DNA of 17,339 nucleotides, from contig NZ_JOGB01000092.1 of the NCBI RefSeq assembly GCF_000719335.1, forward strand, positions 1-17,339, in the 5' to 3' direction. The notes below the pieces were generated by a model. It was not told where the DNA came from and did not search any database. It was given only the letters and a program-made list of their open reading frames with translations. Each line of letters begins with the position of its first letter. Within the stretch, counting starts at the first letter, position 1. Shown piece by piece: positions 1-6,872 of the stretch. Made by a program: the position numbers and the translations under genes. The DNA is from Streptomyces sp. NRRL S-87 (GTDB lineage Bacteria > Actinomycetota > Actinomycetes > Streptomycetales > Streptomycetaceae).

Positions 1-53
1 CGGCCACCCTCGGCCCGGGCCTGCCTCCGGTCCAGCCTGCCACCCCTGTCAAG
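1..53 (+). repeat. Partial copy of a dispersed intergenic repeat (right arm only)
   Basis: Bases 1-42 match bases 17283-17324 at 39 of 42 positions in the same orientation. The match continues more loosely to a shared GTCAAG near base 50. The copy at the other end of the window is bounded by terminal inverted repeats, so this looks like the right-hand end of a second copy whose left part lies outside the window. No coding potential is apparent. A chance match is unlikely at this length, but the family and true ends cannot be defined from one partial copy. Confidence 0.6.
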
Positions 54-74
54 CGCCTCCCCCACACACCACGC

Positions 75-113
75 GACCCACCAGGCACCGCCAAGGAGGT
101 GGTGGCCCGGGTC
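75..113. terminator. Imperfect hairpin, possible terminator of a gene left of the window
   Basis: Bases 86-92 (CACCGCC) pair with 98-104 (GGTGGTG, one G-U pair) around an AAGGA loop. Outside this, GACCC at 75-79 can pair with GGGTC at 109-113. The loop and right arm include a perfect AAGGAGG, but the nearest GTG is only two bases away, so I read this as structure and not as a ribosome binding site. Confidence is low because such pairings are frequent in DNA this GC-rich. Confidence 0.25.
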
Positions 114-138
114 GGTGGGGTGCCGGGTCGGTGGTGTG
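107..138 (+). repeat. 16-base tandem repeat, two units
   Basis: CCGGGTCGGTGGGGTG (107-122) is followed directly by CCGGGTCGGTGGTGTG (123-138), with one mismatch between units. A 15-base stretch of the first unit (GGTCGGTGGGGTGCC, 110-124) recurs exactly at 6846-6860, inside another short tandem repeat. It lies upstream of the phosphodiesterase gene, outside coding sequence. Confidence 0.55.
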
Positions 139-230
139 CCGGGGGGTGCCTGAGGGCCACGGGATCGGGGACCGGGGCTGCGGAGGGGGCGGGCGGACCG
201 GTGGGGGGCTCCGTGGTGTACCAAGGCATC

Positions 231-827
231 GTGAGCGAAGAGTCCCGGTCGTCGACCACCCGCGTGTTCATAGCCCTCGCCCCGCCCGACGAGGCGAAGG
301 ACGAGCTGGCGCGGGAGCTGGGGCCCGCCTACGCGGCCTACCCGCGCATGCGGTGGAACCGCATCGAGGACTGGCACATCACGCTGGCGTTCCTGGGTGA
401 GCTGCCGCACTCGGCCGTGCCGCTGCTGCGGGAGCCGCTGGCGGACCTGGCGGCCGCGCGCGGGCCCGTACGGCTGGCGCTGAGGGGCGGCGGGCACTTC
501 GACGAGCGGGTCTTCTGGACCGGGATCGACGGGGATCTGGAGGGGCTGCACCGGCTCACAGGGGAGGTGCGGGCGGTGGTGAAGGAGTGCGGGATCGACT
601 TCCCGGACCGGCCGCTGCGGCCCCACCTGACGCTGGCCCGGACCCGTCGCGACGACGCCGCCAGTGCGGTGGCGGCCGCGGAAGGGCTCGCCGCGTTCAG
701 CGGGCGGGTCTGGCGGGCCGACCGGCTGCACCTGGTCGGGAGTGACTTCGGCCGTGGTCCGGGGCCGATCCGCTACCGCGACATCGAGGCGTGGCCCTTC
801 GACGGGGGTGGCTGCGGGGGCGGCTGA
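231..827 (+). CDS. thpR: RNA 2',3'-cyclic phosphodiesterase (ThpR/LigT 2H family)
   Basis: The 198-residue product belongs to the 2H phosphoesterase superfamily, which opens 2',3'-cyclic phosphates on RNA ends. Members were first named 2'-5' RNA ligases. Two H-x-T-x signatures are visible at the expected separation: HITL at residues 49-52 and HLTL at 132-135. They follow the usual opening strand RVFIALAPP and the GELP segment of the family. The GTG start at 231 has AAGG four bases upstream and gives a normal family length. The frame stays open back to base 99, but that stretch translates into low-complexity Gly/Arg sequence over a tandem repeat, so I exclude it. The protein should be cytoplasmic. 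It converges with the response regulator gene. The family is clear; the physiological RNA substrate is unknown. Confidence 0.88.
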   Translation: MSEESRSSTTRVFIALAPPDEAKDELARELGPAYAAYPRMRWNRIEDWHITLAFLGELPHSAVPLLREPLADLAAARGPVRLALRGGGHFDERVFWTGIDGDLEGLHRLTGEVRAVVKECGIDFPDRPLRPHLTLARTRRDDAASAVAAAEGLAAFSGRVWRADRLHLVGSDFGRGPGPIRYRDIEAWPFDGGGCGGG

Positions 828-828
828 G

Positions 829-864
829 GCCGGTGGCGCCTTCGCCGTTGGCCGTTCCGCCGGC
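829..864. terminator. Hairpin between convergent genes
   Basis: GCCGGTGG (829-836) can pair with CCGCCGGC (857-864), with one G-U pair and a 20-base loop. It fills the 42-base gap between the convergent stop codons of the phosphodiesterase and the response regulator, so it may serve both. There is no U-run, which is usual in Streptomyces. The large loop makes it a modest candidate. Confidence 0.35.
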
Positions 865-869
865 GGGCT

Positions 870-1499
870 TCACGGGAGGAGGCGTTGTTCCTTGGCCACC
901 GCGACCGCGCCCGAGCGGGTGTCCACGCCGAGTTTGTCGTAGATGCGGCCCAGGTGGGTCTTGACCGTGGCCTCGCTGATGAACAGGGCGCGGGCGATCT
1001 CGCGGTTGCCCAGGCCGCGGGCCAGTTGCTGGAGGATGTCCAGTTCGCGTTCCGTCAGGGTCGGGCGGGTGCCGCGCATGTGGGCCATGACCCGGCTCGC
1101 GACCGGTGGTGAGAGCGTGGTTCTGCCCTGGGCGGCCGCGTGGATGGCGGCGAAGAGTTCCTCGGGTCGCTCGGCCTTCAGCAGGTAGCCCGTGGCGCCG
1201 GCGCCGATCGCGCGGGTGATGTCGGCGTCCGTGTCGTACGTGGTCAGGACCAGGACGTGGGGGGCGGGGGCGGGCAGTGCGGTGATCCGGCGGGTCGCTT
1301 CCACCCCGTCGATGCCATCGCCCAGCTGGAGGTCCATGAGGACCACGTCCGGGCGCAGCCGCTCGGCCAGGGCCACCGCTTCGGCGCCGCTGCCGGCCTC
1401 GCCGAGCACCTCGATGTCCGGTTCGCTGCCGAGCAGGGCCAGCAGGCCGGCCCGGACGACCACGTGGTCGTCGCACAGCAGGATCGTCGTCGGGCTCAC
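870..1499 (-). CDS. senR: NarL/LuxR-family response regulator, SenR-like
   Basis: The 209-residue product is a DNA-binding response regulator. The N-terminal receiver has acidic residues D10-D11 (LLCDD), the phospho-acceptor Asp at about 56 (DVVLMDL), the conserved TTYD segment and the switch Lys in YLLKAE. From about residue 148, LTERELDILQQLARG followed by REIARALFISEATVKTH is a typical LuxR-type helix-turn-helix. The GTG start sits in a GTGA overlap with the stop of the kinase gene upstream, so the two are translationally coupled. The pair lies divergent to a haem-binding DUF336 protein. This is the arrangement of the published SenS-SenR system of Streptomyces reticuli, whose regulator acts on hbpS and on furS-cpeB. 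The family is certain from the sequence. The SenR name rests on neighbourhood and is an inference. Confidence 0.9.
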   Translation of the reverse strand: MSPTTILLCDDHVVVRAGLLALLGSEPDIEVLGEAGSGAEAVALAERLRPDVVLMDLQLGDGIDGVEATRRITALPAPAPHVLVLTTYDTDADITRAIGAGATGYLLKAERPEELFAAIHAAAQGRTTLSPPVASRVMAHMRGTRPTLTERELDILQQLARGLGNREIARALFISEATVKTHLGRIYDKLGVDTRSGAVAVAKEQRLLP

Positions 1500-2710
1500 G
1501 GGGTGTGCTCCAGGGGGATCGAGACGGACAGCACGGTGCCTTCGCCGGGGGTGGACTCCACCGCCAGGGTGCCACCGAGCTGGTGGGCGCGGGCCCGCAT
1601 GGCGGGCAGGCCGTGGCCGCGCGTGGTGTCGGGGGCGGCGGTTCCCGGGGCTTCCGGTGGGCTCATGCCGCGGCCGTCGTCCGCAATGTCCAGGACCACC
1701 TGGTCGCCCAGGAAGGACAGGGTCAGGGCGGCCGTACGGGCGCCGGCGTGCTCGCGTACGTTCGCCAGGGCCCCCTGCGCGATGCGCAGCAGCGCCGACT
1801 TCGTGCGTTCGGGGAGGTCCACGGGGGTGCCCTCCAGGTGGAAGCGGACGGTGACGTCGGGGCCGGCGTCCAGTGCCCGCAGGGCGTCGGCCAGGGGGGC
1901 TCCGCCGGCGAGCTCCGAGGGTGCCAGGTCGTGGACGAGGCGTCGTGCCTCGGCCAGGCCGCGGGCGGCGATCTCGCAGGCGGTGCGGACGTGCCGGTGG
2001 GCGGCGTCGGGGTCGGTGTCCCAGGTGCGGTCCGCGGCCTGGAGCAGCATCTGCTGGCTGGAGAGGTTCTGCGCGAGGGTGTCGTGGATCTCCATGGAGA
2101 GCCGTTGGCGTTCGGCGAGGGTGCCCTCGCGCCGTTCGGTGGCGGCGAGCTCGCGGCGGGTGCGGATGAGGTCGTCGATGAGGTCGCGCTGGCGTTGGGC
2201 CTGCCGTTCCATGTGGACGAAGACGGCCGTCGCGAGGGCCGCCACCGCGGGCGGGGCGAGGACCAGGGTCGGGTCGAAGGCGCCGGTCGCCAGCTTCAGC
2301 TGGGCGGCGACCACGAGCGCGGTGAGGGCCGCGACGAGGACCACGGCCGCCCGGGGCGGCAGGGTGCGCAGTGCCGTGTAGAACAGGGGGACCGCGCACC
2401 AGGCGAAGCTGGGTGCGAGCAGGACGAGGACCACCCAGGACGCGATCACCAGGCCGAGCCAGCCGAGGCGGCGGGGCGTGGGGGCGGCTCCGACGGCGGG
2501 CCCGAGGACGTAGAGCAGGGCCACGGCGATGCTCAGGGCGATCACCCAGGGGGTGCGGGGGTCGGCGGGGTGGCGGAGCAGGAAGCGGGCGAGGGAGGCC
2601 CCGAGCAGGGCGAAGAACGCGCCGTGGACGACGACGGCGAGGGCCGCCCGGCCCGGTCCTTCCGCCGGGTCGGCGGCCCGTTCCGGGGGTGTCGACCACA
2701 CCTTCCGCAC
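1496..2710 (-). CDS. senS: Membrane sensor histidine kinase, HisKA_3 type, SenS-like
   Basis: The 404-residue product is an integral-membrane histidine kinase. The first 170 residues hold about five hydrophobic spans with only short loops, so the sensing surface is probably the membrane or its outer face. A coiled linker rich in Arg, Glu and Gln leads to the HisKA_3 dimerisation box with phospho-acceptor His209 (EIHDTLAQN). The ATPase domain shows the N box (ALANVREHAG), the G1 box near 341 (DIADDGRGM) and GHGLPAMRARA. I chose GTG at 2710 because AAGGAG lies six bases upstream. An in-frame ATG at 2746 has GGAGG touching the start codon, which is too close. In the known system, extracellular HbpS interacts with the kinase and modulates its autophosphorylation. 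The adjacent DUF336 gene suggests the same partnership here. Confidence 0.88.
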   Translation of the reverse strand: MRKVWSTPPERAADPAEGPGRAALAVVVHGAFFALLGASLARFLLRHPADPRTPWVIALSIAVALLYVLGPAVGAAPTPRRLGWLGLVIASWVVLVLLAPSFAWCAVPLFYTALRTLPPRAAVVLVAALTALVVAAQLKLATGAFDPTLVLAPPAVAALATAVFVHMERQAQRQRDLIDDLIRTRRELAATERREGTLAERQRLSMEIHDTLAQNLSSQQMLLQAADRTWDTDPDAAHRHVRTACEIAARGLAEARRLVHDLAPSELAGGAPLADALRALDAGPDVTVRFHLEGTPVDLPERTKSALLRIAQGALANVREHAGARTAALTLSFLGDQVVLDIADDGRGMSPPEAPGTAAPDTTRGHGLPAMRARAHQLGGTLAVESTPGEGTVLSVSIPLEHTP

Positions 2711-2984
2711 CTGTGACTCCTTCGTGGCTGGTGGTCCCGTCGCCATCCTCCACCTCTGCGGGGGCGCGTACGGGGCGAAAGGTGCCACGGTGCCGCGCCC
2801 GGGGCCCGGGCGCATCAGCCGATCGGTCGACCCCCGTGTCGGCCGGCGGGCCGCCGGGGCCGAGCCGGTACGGCGATGGGGGCGGACCCCCCTCCCGGCC
2901 AGGATCGGAGGGAGGCCGGAACGGGACGACCGACCCGGCCGACCACCGACGCCCCGGCGTCGCCATCCGAACCGAGGAGCCACC
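2711..2984. promoter_or_regulatory. Divergent promoter region with a 19-base palindrome
   Basis: This 274-base gap separates the leftward kinase-regulator pair from the rightward haem-binding protein gene. At 2795-2813 there is a perfect inverted repeat with nine-base arms, GCGCCCGGG and CCCGGGCGC, around a single central G. A smaller one, CCGGCG/CGCCGG, lies at 2843-2857. The response regulator probably acts here, since SenR is reported to bind upstream of hbpS, but I do not know its exact recognition sequence. High GC makes short palindromes common, so only the 19-base one is worth testing. No clear -10 or -35 elements are visible. Confidence 0.5.
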
Positions 2985-3566
2985 GTGGCCACCAGCCCCA
3001 CTGCCCCCGCCGCCGCCCGTGCCGCCCGCACCCGGACCCGGACCCGCATCGTCACCGGTGTCGGCCTGGCGGCCGTGGCGGCTGCCGTGACCGTCGGCGC
3101 GGTCAGCGCCAACGCGGCCCCGGCCGCCGTGGCGAAGAAGGACGACGCCCAGCCGCAGGCCCTGGTCACGAGCACGCACCTGTCGATCGACGCGGCCACC
3201 GAGGCGGCCCGGGCGGCGCTGGACGCGGCCGAGGCCGAGGGCCAGCGGGTCACCGTGGCCGTGGTCGACCGCAACGGCAACACGGTCGTCGTCCTTCGTG
3301 GCGACGGTGCGGGCCCGCAGTCGTACGAGTCCGCGCAGCGCAAGGCGTACACCGCCGTGTCGTGGAACGCGCCGACCTCGGTGCTCGCGGGCCGTCTCGC
3401 GCAGACGCCGAACCTGAAGGACATCCCCGGCACGCTGTTCCTGGCCGGTGGCACGCCGGTGCAGGTCAAGGGCGCGCCGATCGCCGGCATCGGCGTGGCC
3501 GGCGCCCCGAGCGGCACCCTGGACGAGAAGTTCGCCCAGGCTGGCGTGGACGCCGTCACCAAGTAG
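2985..3566 (+). CDS. hbpS: Secreted haem-binding DUF336 protein, HbpS-like
   Basis: The 193-residue product has an Arg-rich N-region (ARTRTRTR, residues 14-21), a hydrophobic core at about 22-42 and a probable cleavage site ANA-AP near 44-45. It is therefore exported, although no twin-arginine pair is visible. The mature part is one DUF336 (GlcG/HbpS) domain: VAVVDRNGNTVVVLRGDGAGPQ, then SYESAQRKAYTAV, LKDIPGTLFLAGGTPV and GIGVAGAPSG. HbpS of Streptomyces reticuli is an octameric extracellular protein that binds and degrades haem. It signals oxidative or haem stress through SenS-SenR, and a Thr was reported as haem ligand. The GTG start at 2985 has GAGGAG five bases upstream. The divergent kinase gene supports the HbpS assignment over GlcG, the glycolate-operon relative. 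Confidence 0.88.
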   Translation: MATSPTAPAAARAARTRTRTRIVTGVGLAAVAAAVTVGAVSANAAPAAVAKKDDAQPQALVTSTHLSIDAATEAARAALDAAEAEGQRVTVAVVDRNGNTVVVLRGDGAGPQSYESAQRKAYTAVSWNAPTSVLAGRLAQTPNLKDIPGTLFLAGGTPVQVKGAPIAGIGVAGAPSGTLDEKFAQAGVDAVTK

Positions 3567-3585
3567 CCGGGCCGGGGGCGGAGCT

Positions 3586-3591
3586 TAGGAT
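3586..3591 (+). promoter_or_regulatory. Candidate -10 element for a leaderless transcript
   Basis: TAGGAT lies seven bases before the GTG start of the M1 peptidase gene, the spacing expected when transcription begins at the start codon. No convincing -35 element is visible. The same bases include AGGA, which could instead be a weak ribosome binding site at nine-base spacing. If the element is real, the peptidase has its own promoter only 20 bases after the hbpS stop. Confidence 0.4.
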
Positions 3592-3598
3592 CGTCCGT

Positions 3599-5050
3599 GT
3601 GGACCTCCGACGCACCGCCCCCCGCACCGCCCCCGCCCTCGCCGTCCTTCTGGTCCTGGGACTGGCCACGGGGTGCAGCGGCGGTGCGGTGGACGGCAGC
3701 CCCGGTGCGGCGGGCCTGCGCGACCGGTACTTCCCGAAGGCGGGGAACGGCGGCTACCAGGTCGACCACTACGGGATCCGGCTCGACTACACCCCCGACA
3801 CCGGCCGCCTGACCGGTACCGCCGAGATCACCGCCACCGCCGAGCAGGCGCTGAGCAGCTTCCACCTCGACTTCGACGGCATGGACGTCGACGAGGTCGA
3901 GGTCGACGGCAAGGGCGCGCGGTTCAACCGGGCGGGGCAGGAGTTGACGGTCCGTCCGTCGGGCGAGCTGGTGAAGGGCCGGACGTTCCGCACGGTCGTG
4001 CGCTACTCGGGCGTGCCCAGGACGGTCGAGGATCCGGACGGCTCGGAGGAGGGCTGGATCGAGACCGCGGACGGTGCTGTCGCGGTCGGCGAGCCGGTCG
4101 GTTCGATGGCCTGGTTCCCGGGCAACCACCACCCCAGCGACAAGGCGCTGTACGACGTGGAGATCACCGTGCCGAAGGGGTACGAGGCGGTCTCCAACGG
4201 GGTGCTGAAGGCGCGCACCGAGCGCGCGGGCCGGTCGGTGTTCCAGTGGCACGCCGCCGAGCCGATGGCCAGCTACCTGGCGACCGTCGCGATCGGCCGC
4301 TACGACGTGCGGACCTCGCCGGGTGCGGCCGGCACCGGAGGGTCGGCCGGGGCGGCGCCGTCGGCCGTCCCCGTCTACACGGCCGTGGAGCCCGGGCTCG
4401 TCAAGAAGAGCGCCCCGGCGCTCGCCCGCATCCCGGACGTGGTGGCCTGGGGCTCGCGCCGGTTCGGCCCGTACCCGTTCTCCTCGGTCGGGGCGATCGT
4501 GGTGCCCGACGGGACCCTCGGGTACGCGCTGGAGACCCAGACCCGGCCGGTGTTCTCGGGTGCGCCGGACGCGGACCTGATGGTGCACGAGATGGCTCAC
4601 CAGTGGTTCGGCAACTCGGTCTCCCCGAAGTCCTGGCGCGACATGTGGCTCAACGAGGGCTTCGCCACGTACGCCGAGTGGTTGTGGGCGGAGGACCGCG
4701 GCGGGTTGACGGCCGAGGAGCGCTTCGACGCGTTCTACGACGAGGACACCGACGTCGATCCGGAGGCGGACGGCTCCTACTGGGACTTCCCGCCGGCCGA
4801 TCCGCCGGGCCCCGAGCACATCTCGGACGACCCGGTCTACTACCGCGGTGCGATGGTGCTCCACAAGGTCCGTCAGAAGGTCGGCGACAAGGCCTTCTTC
4901 GCGCTGCTGCGCGGCTGGGCCGCGGCGCGCCGGCACGGCAACGCGAGCACGGCGGACTTCACCGCGTACGCCGACCGCACCACCGGCGAGGACCTGTCGG
5001 CGATCTGGCGGGTCTGGCTGGAGGGCGACGGCAAGCCCGACCACCGCTGA
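3599..5050 (+). CDS. Secreted M1-family zinc metallopeptidase lipoprotein
   Basis: The 483-residue product opens with a lipoprotein signal: Arg residues, a hydrophobic core, then LATGC with Cys26 as likely lipidated residue. Mature protein should sit on the outer membrane face. The gluzincin zinc site is complete: His330, Glu331, His334 in HEMAHQWFGN and Glu353 in NEGFATYAEWLW, the HExxH-18-E spacing of family M1. The exopeptidase motif reads GYALETQTRP, a common bacterial variant of GAMEN that keeps the Glu. DDPVYYRGAMVLHKVR supplies the probable transition-state Tyr. The protein contains the N-terminal saddle and catalytic domains but lacks the long C-terminal helical domain of large aminopeptidase N, which is usual for this short class. 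GTG at 3599 places the signal peptide at the N-terminus. A role in extracellular peptide trimming is inferred. Confidence 0.88.
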   Translation: MDLRRTAPRTAPALAVLLVLGLATGCSGGAVDGSPGAAGLRDRYFPKAGNGGYQVDHYGIRLDYTPDTGRLTGTAEITATAEQALSSFHLDFDGMDVDEVEVDGKGARFNRAGQELTVRPSGELVKGRTFRTVVRYSGVPRTVEDPDGSEEGWIETADGAVAVGEPVGSMAWFPGNHHPSDKALYDVEITVPKGYEAVSNGVLKARTERAGRSVFQWHAAEPMASYLATVAIGRYDVRTSPGAAGTGGSAGAAPSAVPVYTAVEPGLVKKSAPALARIPDVVAWGSRRFGPYPFSSVGAIVVPDGTLGYALETQTRPVFSGAPDADLMVHEMAHQWFGNSVSPKSWRDMWLNEGFATYAEWLWAEDRGGLTAEERFDAFYDEDTDVDPEADGSYWDFPPADPPGPEHISDDPVYYRGAMVLHKVRQKVGDKAFFALLRGWAAARRHGNASTADFTAYADRTTGEDLSAIWRVWLEGDGKPDHR

Positions 5051-5060
5051 GCCGGCTCAG
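5047..5060. terminator. Perfect 14-base palindrome holding both convergent stop codons
   Basis: CTGAGCCGGCTCAG reads the same on both strands. It contains the TGA of the peptidase gene (5048-5050) and the TGA of the acetyltransferase gene on the other strand (5057-5059). Only six bases separate the two genes. It may act as a minimal bidirectional terminator, though as RNA it would have to lose the central pairs to form a loop. Confidence 0.4.
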
Positions 5061-5566
5061 AGGGCCTTGCGCAGGACCAGGCAGGGGCGGCCGAGTTCGC
5101 GGTCGGGGGCGCGGCGCAGGAGCGCGTAGCCCTGGGCGGTCCAGAAGGCCAGCGCCCGGGGGTTGTCCTCCAGGACGGCCAGGCGCAGTCCGGTCCGGCC
5201 GGCCGTGCGGAAGCGGTCCTCGACCAGGGCGGCGATTCGGCGGCCGTGGCCCCGGCGGTGGGATCCGGCGTCGACGAGGAGCAGTCCGATCCAGGGGTCT
5301 GGGTCGTCGGGGGAGGGATGGTGGGCGAGGGTGGCCGCCAGGCCGACGAGACGGCCCTCGGAGCGGGCCAGCAGGATCTCGGCGCCCTCGGTGGCGAGTT
5401 CGTCGGCGAGGGCGCGGGCGACCTGGTCGACGGTGATCCGGTCGGGGTCGGGGAAGTCGCCGCTGAGCTCGAAGAAGGCGCGGTTGCCGGCGTACAGGGC
5501 CGTGACCTCGGTGAGTACGGGTCCGGGCAGGGCGCCGTCGGTGGGGGCGAGGGTTTCCAGGATCAC
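5057..5566 (-). CDS. GNAT-family N-acetyltransferase
   Basis: The 169-residue product is a single GNAT domain, the fold that transfers an acetyl group from acetyl-CoA to an amine. Motif A is clear: WIGLLLVDAGSHRRGHGRRIAALVEDRF, with RRGHGR as the pyrophosphate-binding R/Q-x-x-G-x-G/A loop at about residues 104-109. It is followed by motif B, LRLAVLEDNPRALAFWTAQGYALLRR, with the usual N-x-x-A-x-x-F-W segment. The GTG start at 5566 lacks a ribosome binding site, but a TACCGT hexamer six bases upstream suggests a leaderless message. The gene ends six bases from the convergent peptidase gene. The acceptor substrate cannot be deduced; small-molecule or antibiotic-type amines are as likely as protein N-termini. 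Confidence 0.83.
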   Translation of the reverse strand: MILETLAPTDGALPGPVLTEVTALYAGNRAFFELSGDFPDPDRITVDQVARALADELATEGAEILLARSEGRLVGLAATLAHHPSPDDPDPWIGLLLVDAGSHRRGHGRRIAALVEDRFRTAGRTGLRLAVLEDNPRALAFWTAQGYALLRRAPDRELGRPCLVLRKAL

Positions 5567-5572
5567 CCGCGC

Positions 5573-5578
5573 ACGGTA
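5573..5578 (-). promoter_or_regulatory. Candidate -10 element for leaderless GNAT transcript
   Basis: On the minus strand TACCGT ends six bases before the GTG start at 5566. This fits an actinobacterial -10 with transcription starting at the start codon, and would explain the missing ribosome binding site. No clear -35 is seen, and the upstream neighbour is a strong hairpin. Confidence 0.4.
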
Positions 5579-5579
5579 G

Positions 5580-5619
5580 CGCGAAGCCCCCTCCGGGGAC
5601 GGCCGGAGAGGGCTTCGCG
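5580..5619 (-). terminator. Strong hairpin terminator after the TerD gene
   Basis: Bases 5580-5596 pair with 5603-5619 in a 17-position stem with one mismatch (C5590/A5609) and a six-base loop. It starts 20 bases beyond the stop codon of the leftward TerD gene and lies just upstream of the acetyltransferase -10 candidate. A U-run is absent, as is common in Streptomyces. This is the most convincing terminator in the window. Confidence 0.75.
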
Positions 5620-5639
5620 GCTCATGCGTCGCGGGCGTC

Positions 5640-6215
5640 TCAGACGTTGACGCCGAAGTCCTGGGCGATGCCCGCCAGGCCGGAGGCGTAGCCCTGGCCG
5701 ACGGCGCGGAACTTCCACTCGGCGCCGTTGCGGTAGAGCTCGCCGAAGACCATGGCGGTCTCGGTCGCCGCGTCCTCGGAGAGGTCGTAGCGGGCGATCT
5801 CGGCGCCGCCGGCCTGGTTGACGACGCGGATGTACGCGTTGCGCACCTGGCCGAAGTTCTGGCCGCGGGAGTCGGCGTCGTAGATGGAGACCGGGAAGAC
5901 GATCTTGTCGACGTCGGCGGGCAGGCCCCCGAGGTTGACGTTGATGGCCTCGTCGTCGCCCGCGCCCTCGCCGGTGCGGTTGTCGCCGGTGTGGACGATG
6001 GTCTGGTCCGGGGTGGACCGGTTGTTGAAGAAGACGAAGTGGCCGTCGGAGACGACCTTGCCGGTCGCGTTGACCGCGATGGCGGACGCGTCCAGGTCGA
6101 AGTCCACGCCGGTGGTGGTGCGGACGTCCCAGCCGAGGCCGACCGTGACCGCGCTGAGGCCGGGCGCCTCCTTGGTAAGCGAGACGTTGCCGCCCTTGGA
6201 GAGGCTCACTGGCAT
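5640..6215 (-). CDS. TerD-family calcium-binding stress protein
   Basis: The 191-residue product has exactly the length and signature of TerD/TerE proteins from tellurium-resistance and general stress loci. Visible signatures are [30 protein letters not shown] at the start, [11 protein letters not shown], then [19 protein letters not shown] with the acidic residues used for calcium binding, [10 protein letters not shown], and [34 protein letters not shown] near the end. It is cytoplasmic with no signal peptide. ATG at 6215 has GGGA about eight bases upstream. Streptomyces genomes carry many TerD paralogues, and none of the other ter genes (terB, terC, terZ) is adjacent, so this is a solitary copy. 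Involvement in tellurite resistance should not be assumed; roles in stress and differentiation are reported for the family. Confidence 0.92.
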   Translation of the reverse strand: MPVSLSKGGNVSLTKEAPGLSAVTVGLGWDVRTTTGVDFDLDASAIAVNATGKVVSDGHFVFFNNRSTPDQTIVHTGDNRTGEGAGDDEAINVNLGGLPADVDKIVFPVSIYDADSRGQNFGQVRNAYIRVVNQAGGAEIARYDLSEDAATETAMVFGELYRNGAEWKFRAVGQGYASGLAGIAQDFGVNV

Positions 6216-6393
6216 CTGGGTGTCCCTTTCGTCGTCCTGTGGACCGGCGCCGTGGCCGGACGTCGGCCAAGCTACCGCTGATGGGCATAACGCCGGGAGG
6301 GGGTGGGCCGGTTCCCGCGCGTGTTCCCGCCCGTACGGGCGCGGGGGCCAAAACCGGGTGACGGGCCGCGGGCCGGGACGGGATGATGGGGGC
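6216..6393. promoter_or_regulatory. Divergent promoter region with a 14-base palindrome
   Basis: This 178-base gap separates the divergent TerD and ArfB genes. CGCCCGTACGGGCG at 6328-6341 is a perfect palindrome and a plausible operator. No clear -10 or -35 element can be assigned for either gene. Confidence 0.4.
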
Positions 6394-6819
6394 ATGTCCG
6401 GTCCCCACGTCATCCGCGGTTCCGTCGTCCTTCCGGAGGCGGAGCTCCAGTGGCGTTTCTCGCGCTCCTCCGGGCCCGGCGGCCAGCACGTGAACACCTC
6501 GGACTCGGCCGCCGAGGTGCTGTTCGACCTCGCCGCCACCGAGGCGCTGCCGGAGGTCTGGAAGCGGCGTGCGCTGGAGCGCCTGGCCTCCCGCCTCACG
6601 GGCGGCGTCATCGCCGTACGCGCCTCCGAGCACCGCTCGCAGTGGCGCAACCGCGAGATGGCCCTGGTGCGGCTCGCCTCGCTGCTGGCGGAGGCGACCG
6701 CCCCGCCGCCCAAGCCGCGCCGTGCCACGAAGATCCCCCGCGGTATCAACGAGCGGCGGTTGCGCGAGAAGAAGGCCCGCTCCGAGACGAAGCGCGGCCG
6801 CAGCGGCCGCGATTGGTAG
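6394..6819 (+). CDS. arfB: Alternative ribosome-rescue peptidyl-tRNA hydrolase ArfB (YaeJ/ICT1)
   Basis: The 141-residue product is a stand-alone release-factor domain. The catalytic GGQ motif is at residues 29-31 in [18 protein letters not shown], and a short helical domain follows. The C-terminal tail is strongly basic ([21 protein letters not shown]), like the tail that ArfB inserts into the empty mRNA channel. It hydrolyses peptidyl-tRNA on ribosomes stalled without a stop codon, as a backup to tmRNA. It lacks the codon-recognition domains of RF1 and RF2, which separates it from true release factors. ATG at 6394 is preceded by GGGGG at short spacing. The frame is open far upstream, but that sequence is antisense to TerD. 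The gene is divergent from TerD and converges with the flavin reductase. Confidence 0.92.
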   Translation: MSGPHVIRGSVVLPEAELQWRFSRSSGPGGQHVNTSDSAAEVLFDLAATEALPEVWKRRALERLASRLTGGVIAVRASEHRSQWRNREMALVRLASLLAEATAPPPKPRRATKIPRGINERRLREKKARSETKRGRSGRDW

Positions 6820-6823
6820 GCGT

Positions 6824-6861
6824 CCCGGTCGGTCGGGGGGCGCCCGGTCGGTGGGGTGCCC
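6824..6861 (+). repeat. 19-base imperfect tandem repeat between convergent genes
   Basis: Two units begin with CCCGGTCGGT (6824-6842 and 6843-6861), identical over their first ten bases and diverging later. The second contains the 15-mer also found at 110-124. It occupies most of the 53-base gap between the convergent ArfB and flavin reductase genes. No strong hairpin forms; GCGCC (6840-6844) and GGCGC (6862-6866) could pair weakly. Confidence 0.45.
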
Positions 6862-6872
6862 GGCGCGGGGCG

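Noticed and set aside
93..104. Perfect AAGGAGG next to GTG codons, suggesting an earlier start for the phosphodiesterase
   Set aside because: Spacing to GTG is at most two bases, and the extra N-terminus would be low-complexity sequence encoded by a tandem repeat. The motif is better explained by a hairpin.
870..3179. A long minus-strand frame continuing upstream of the response regulator
   Set aside because: The receiver domain begins at 1499. The upstream part is out of frame with the kinase and has the Arg/Pro-rich composition of a shadow.
1496..5044. A 1182-codon minus-strand frame continuing upstream of the kinase across hbpS and the peptidase gene
   Set aside because: Only the part up to 2710 encodes kinase domains. 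The rest is antisense to two well-supported genes and is Arg/Ala/Pro/Gly-rich, as expected from GC-rich shadow frames.
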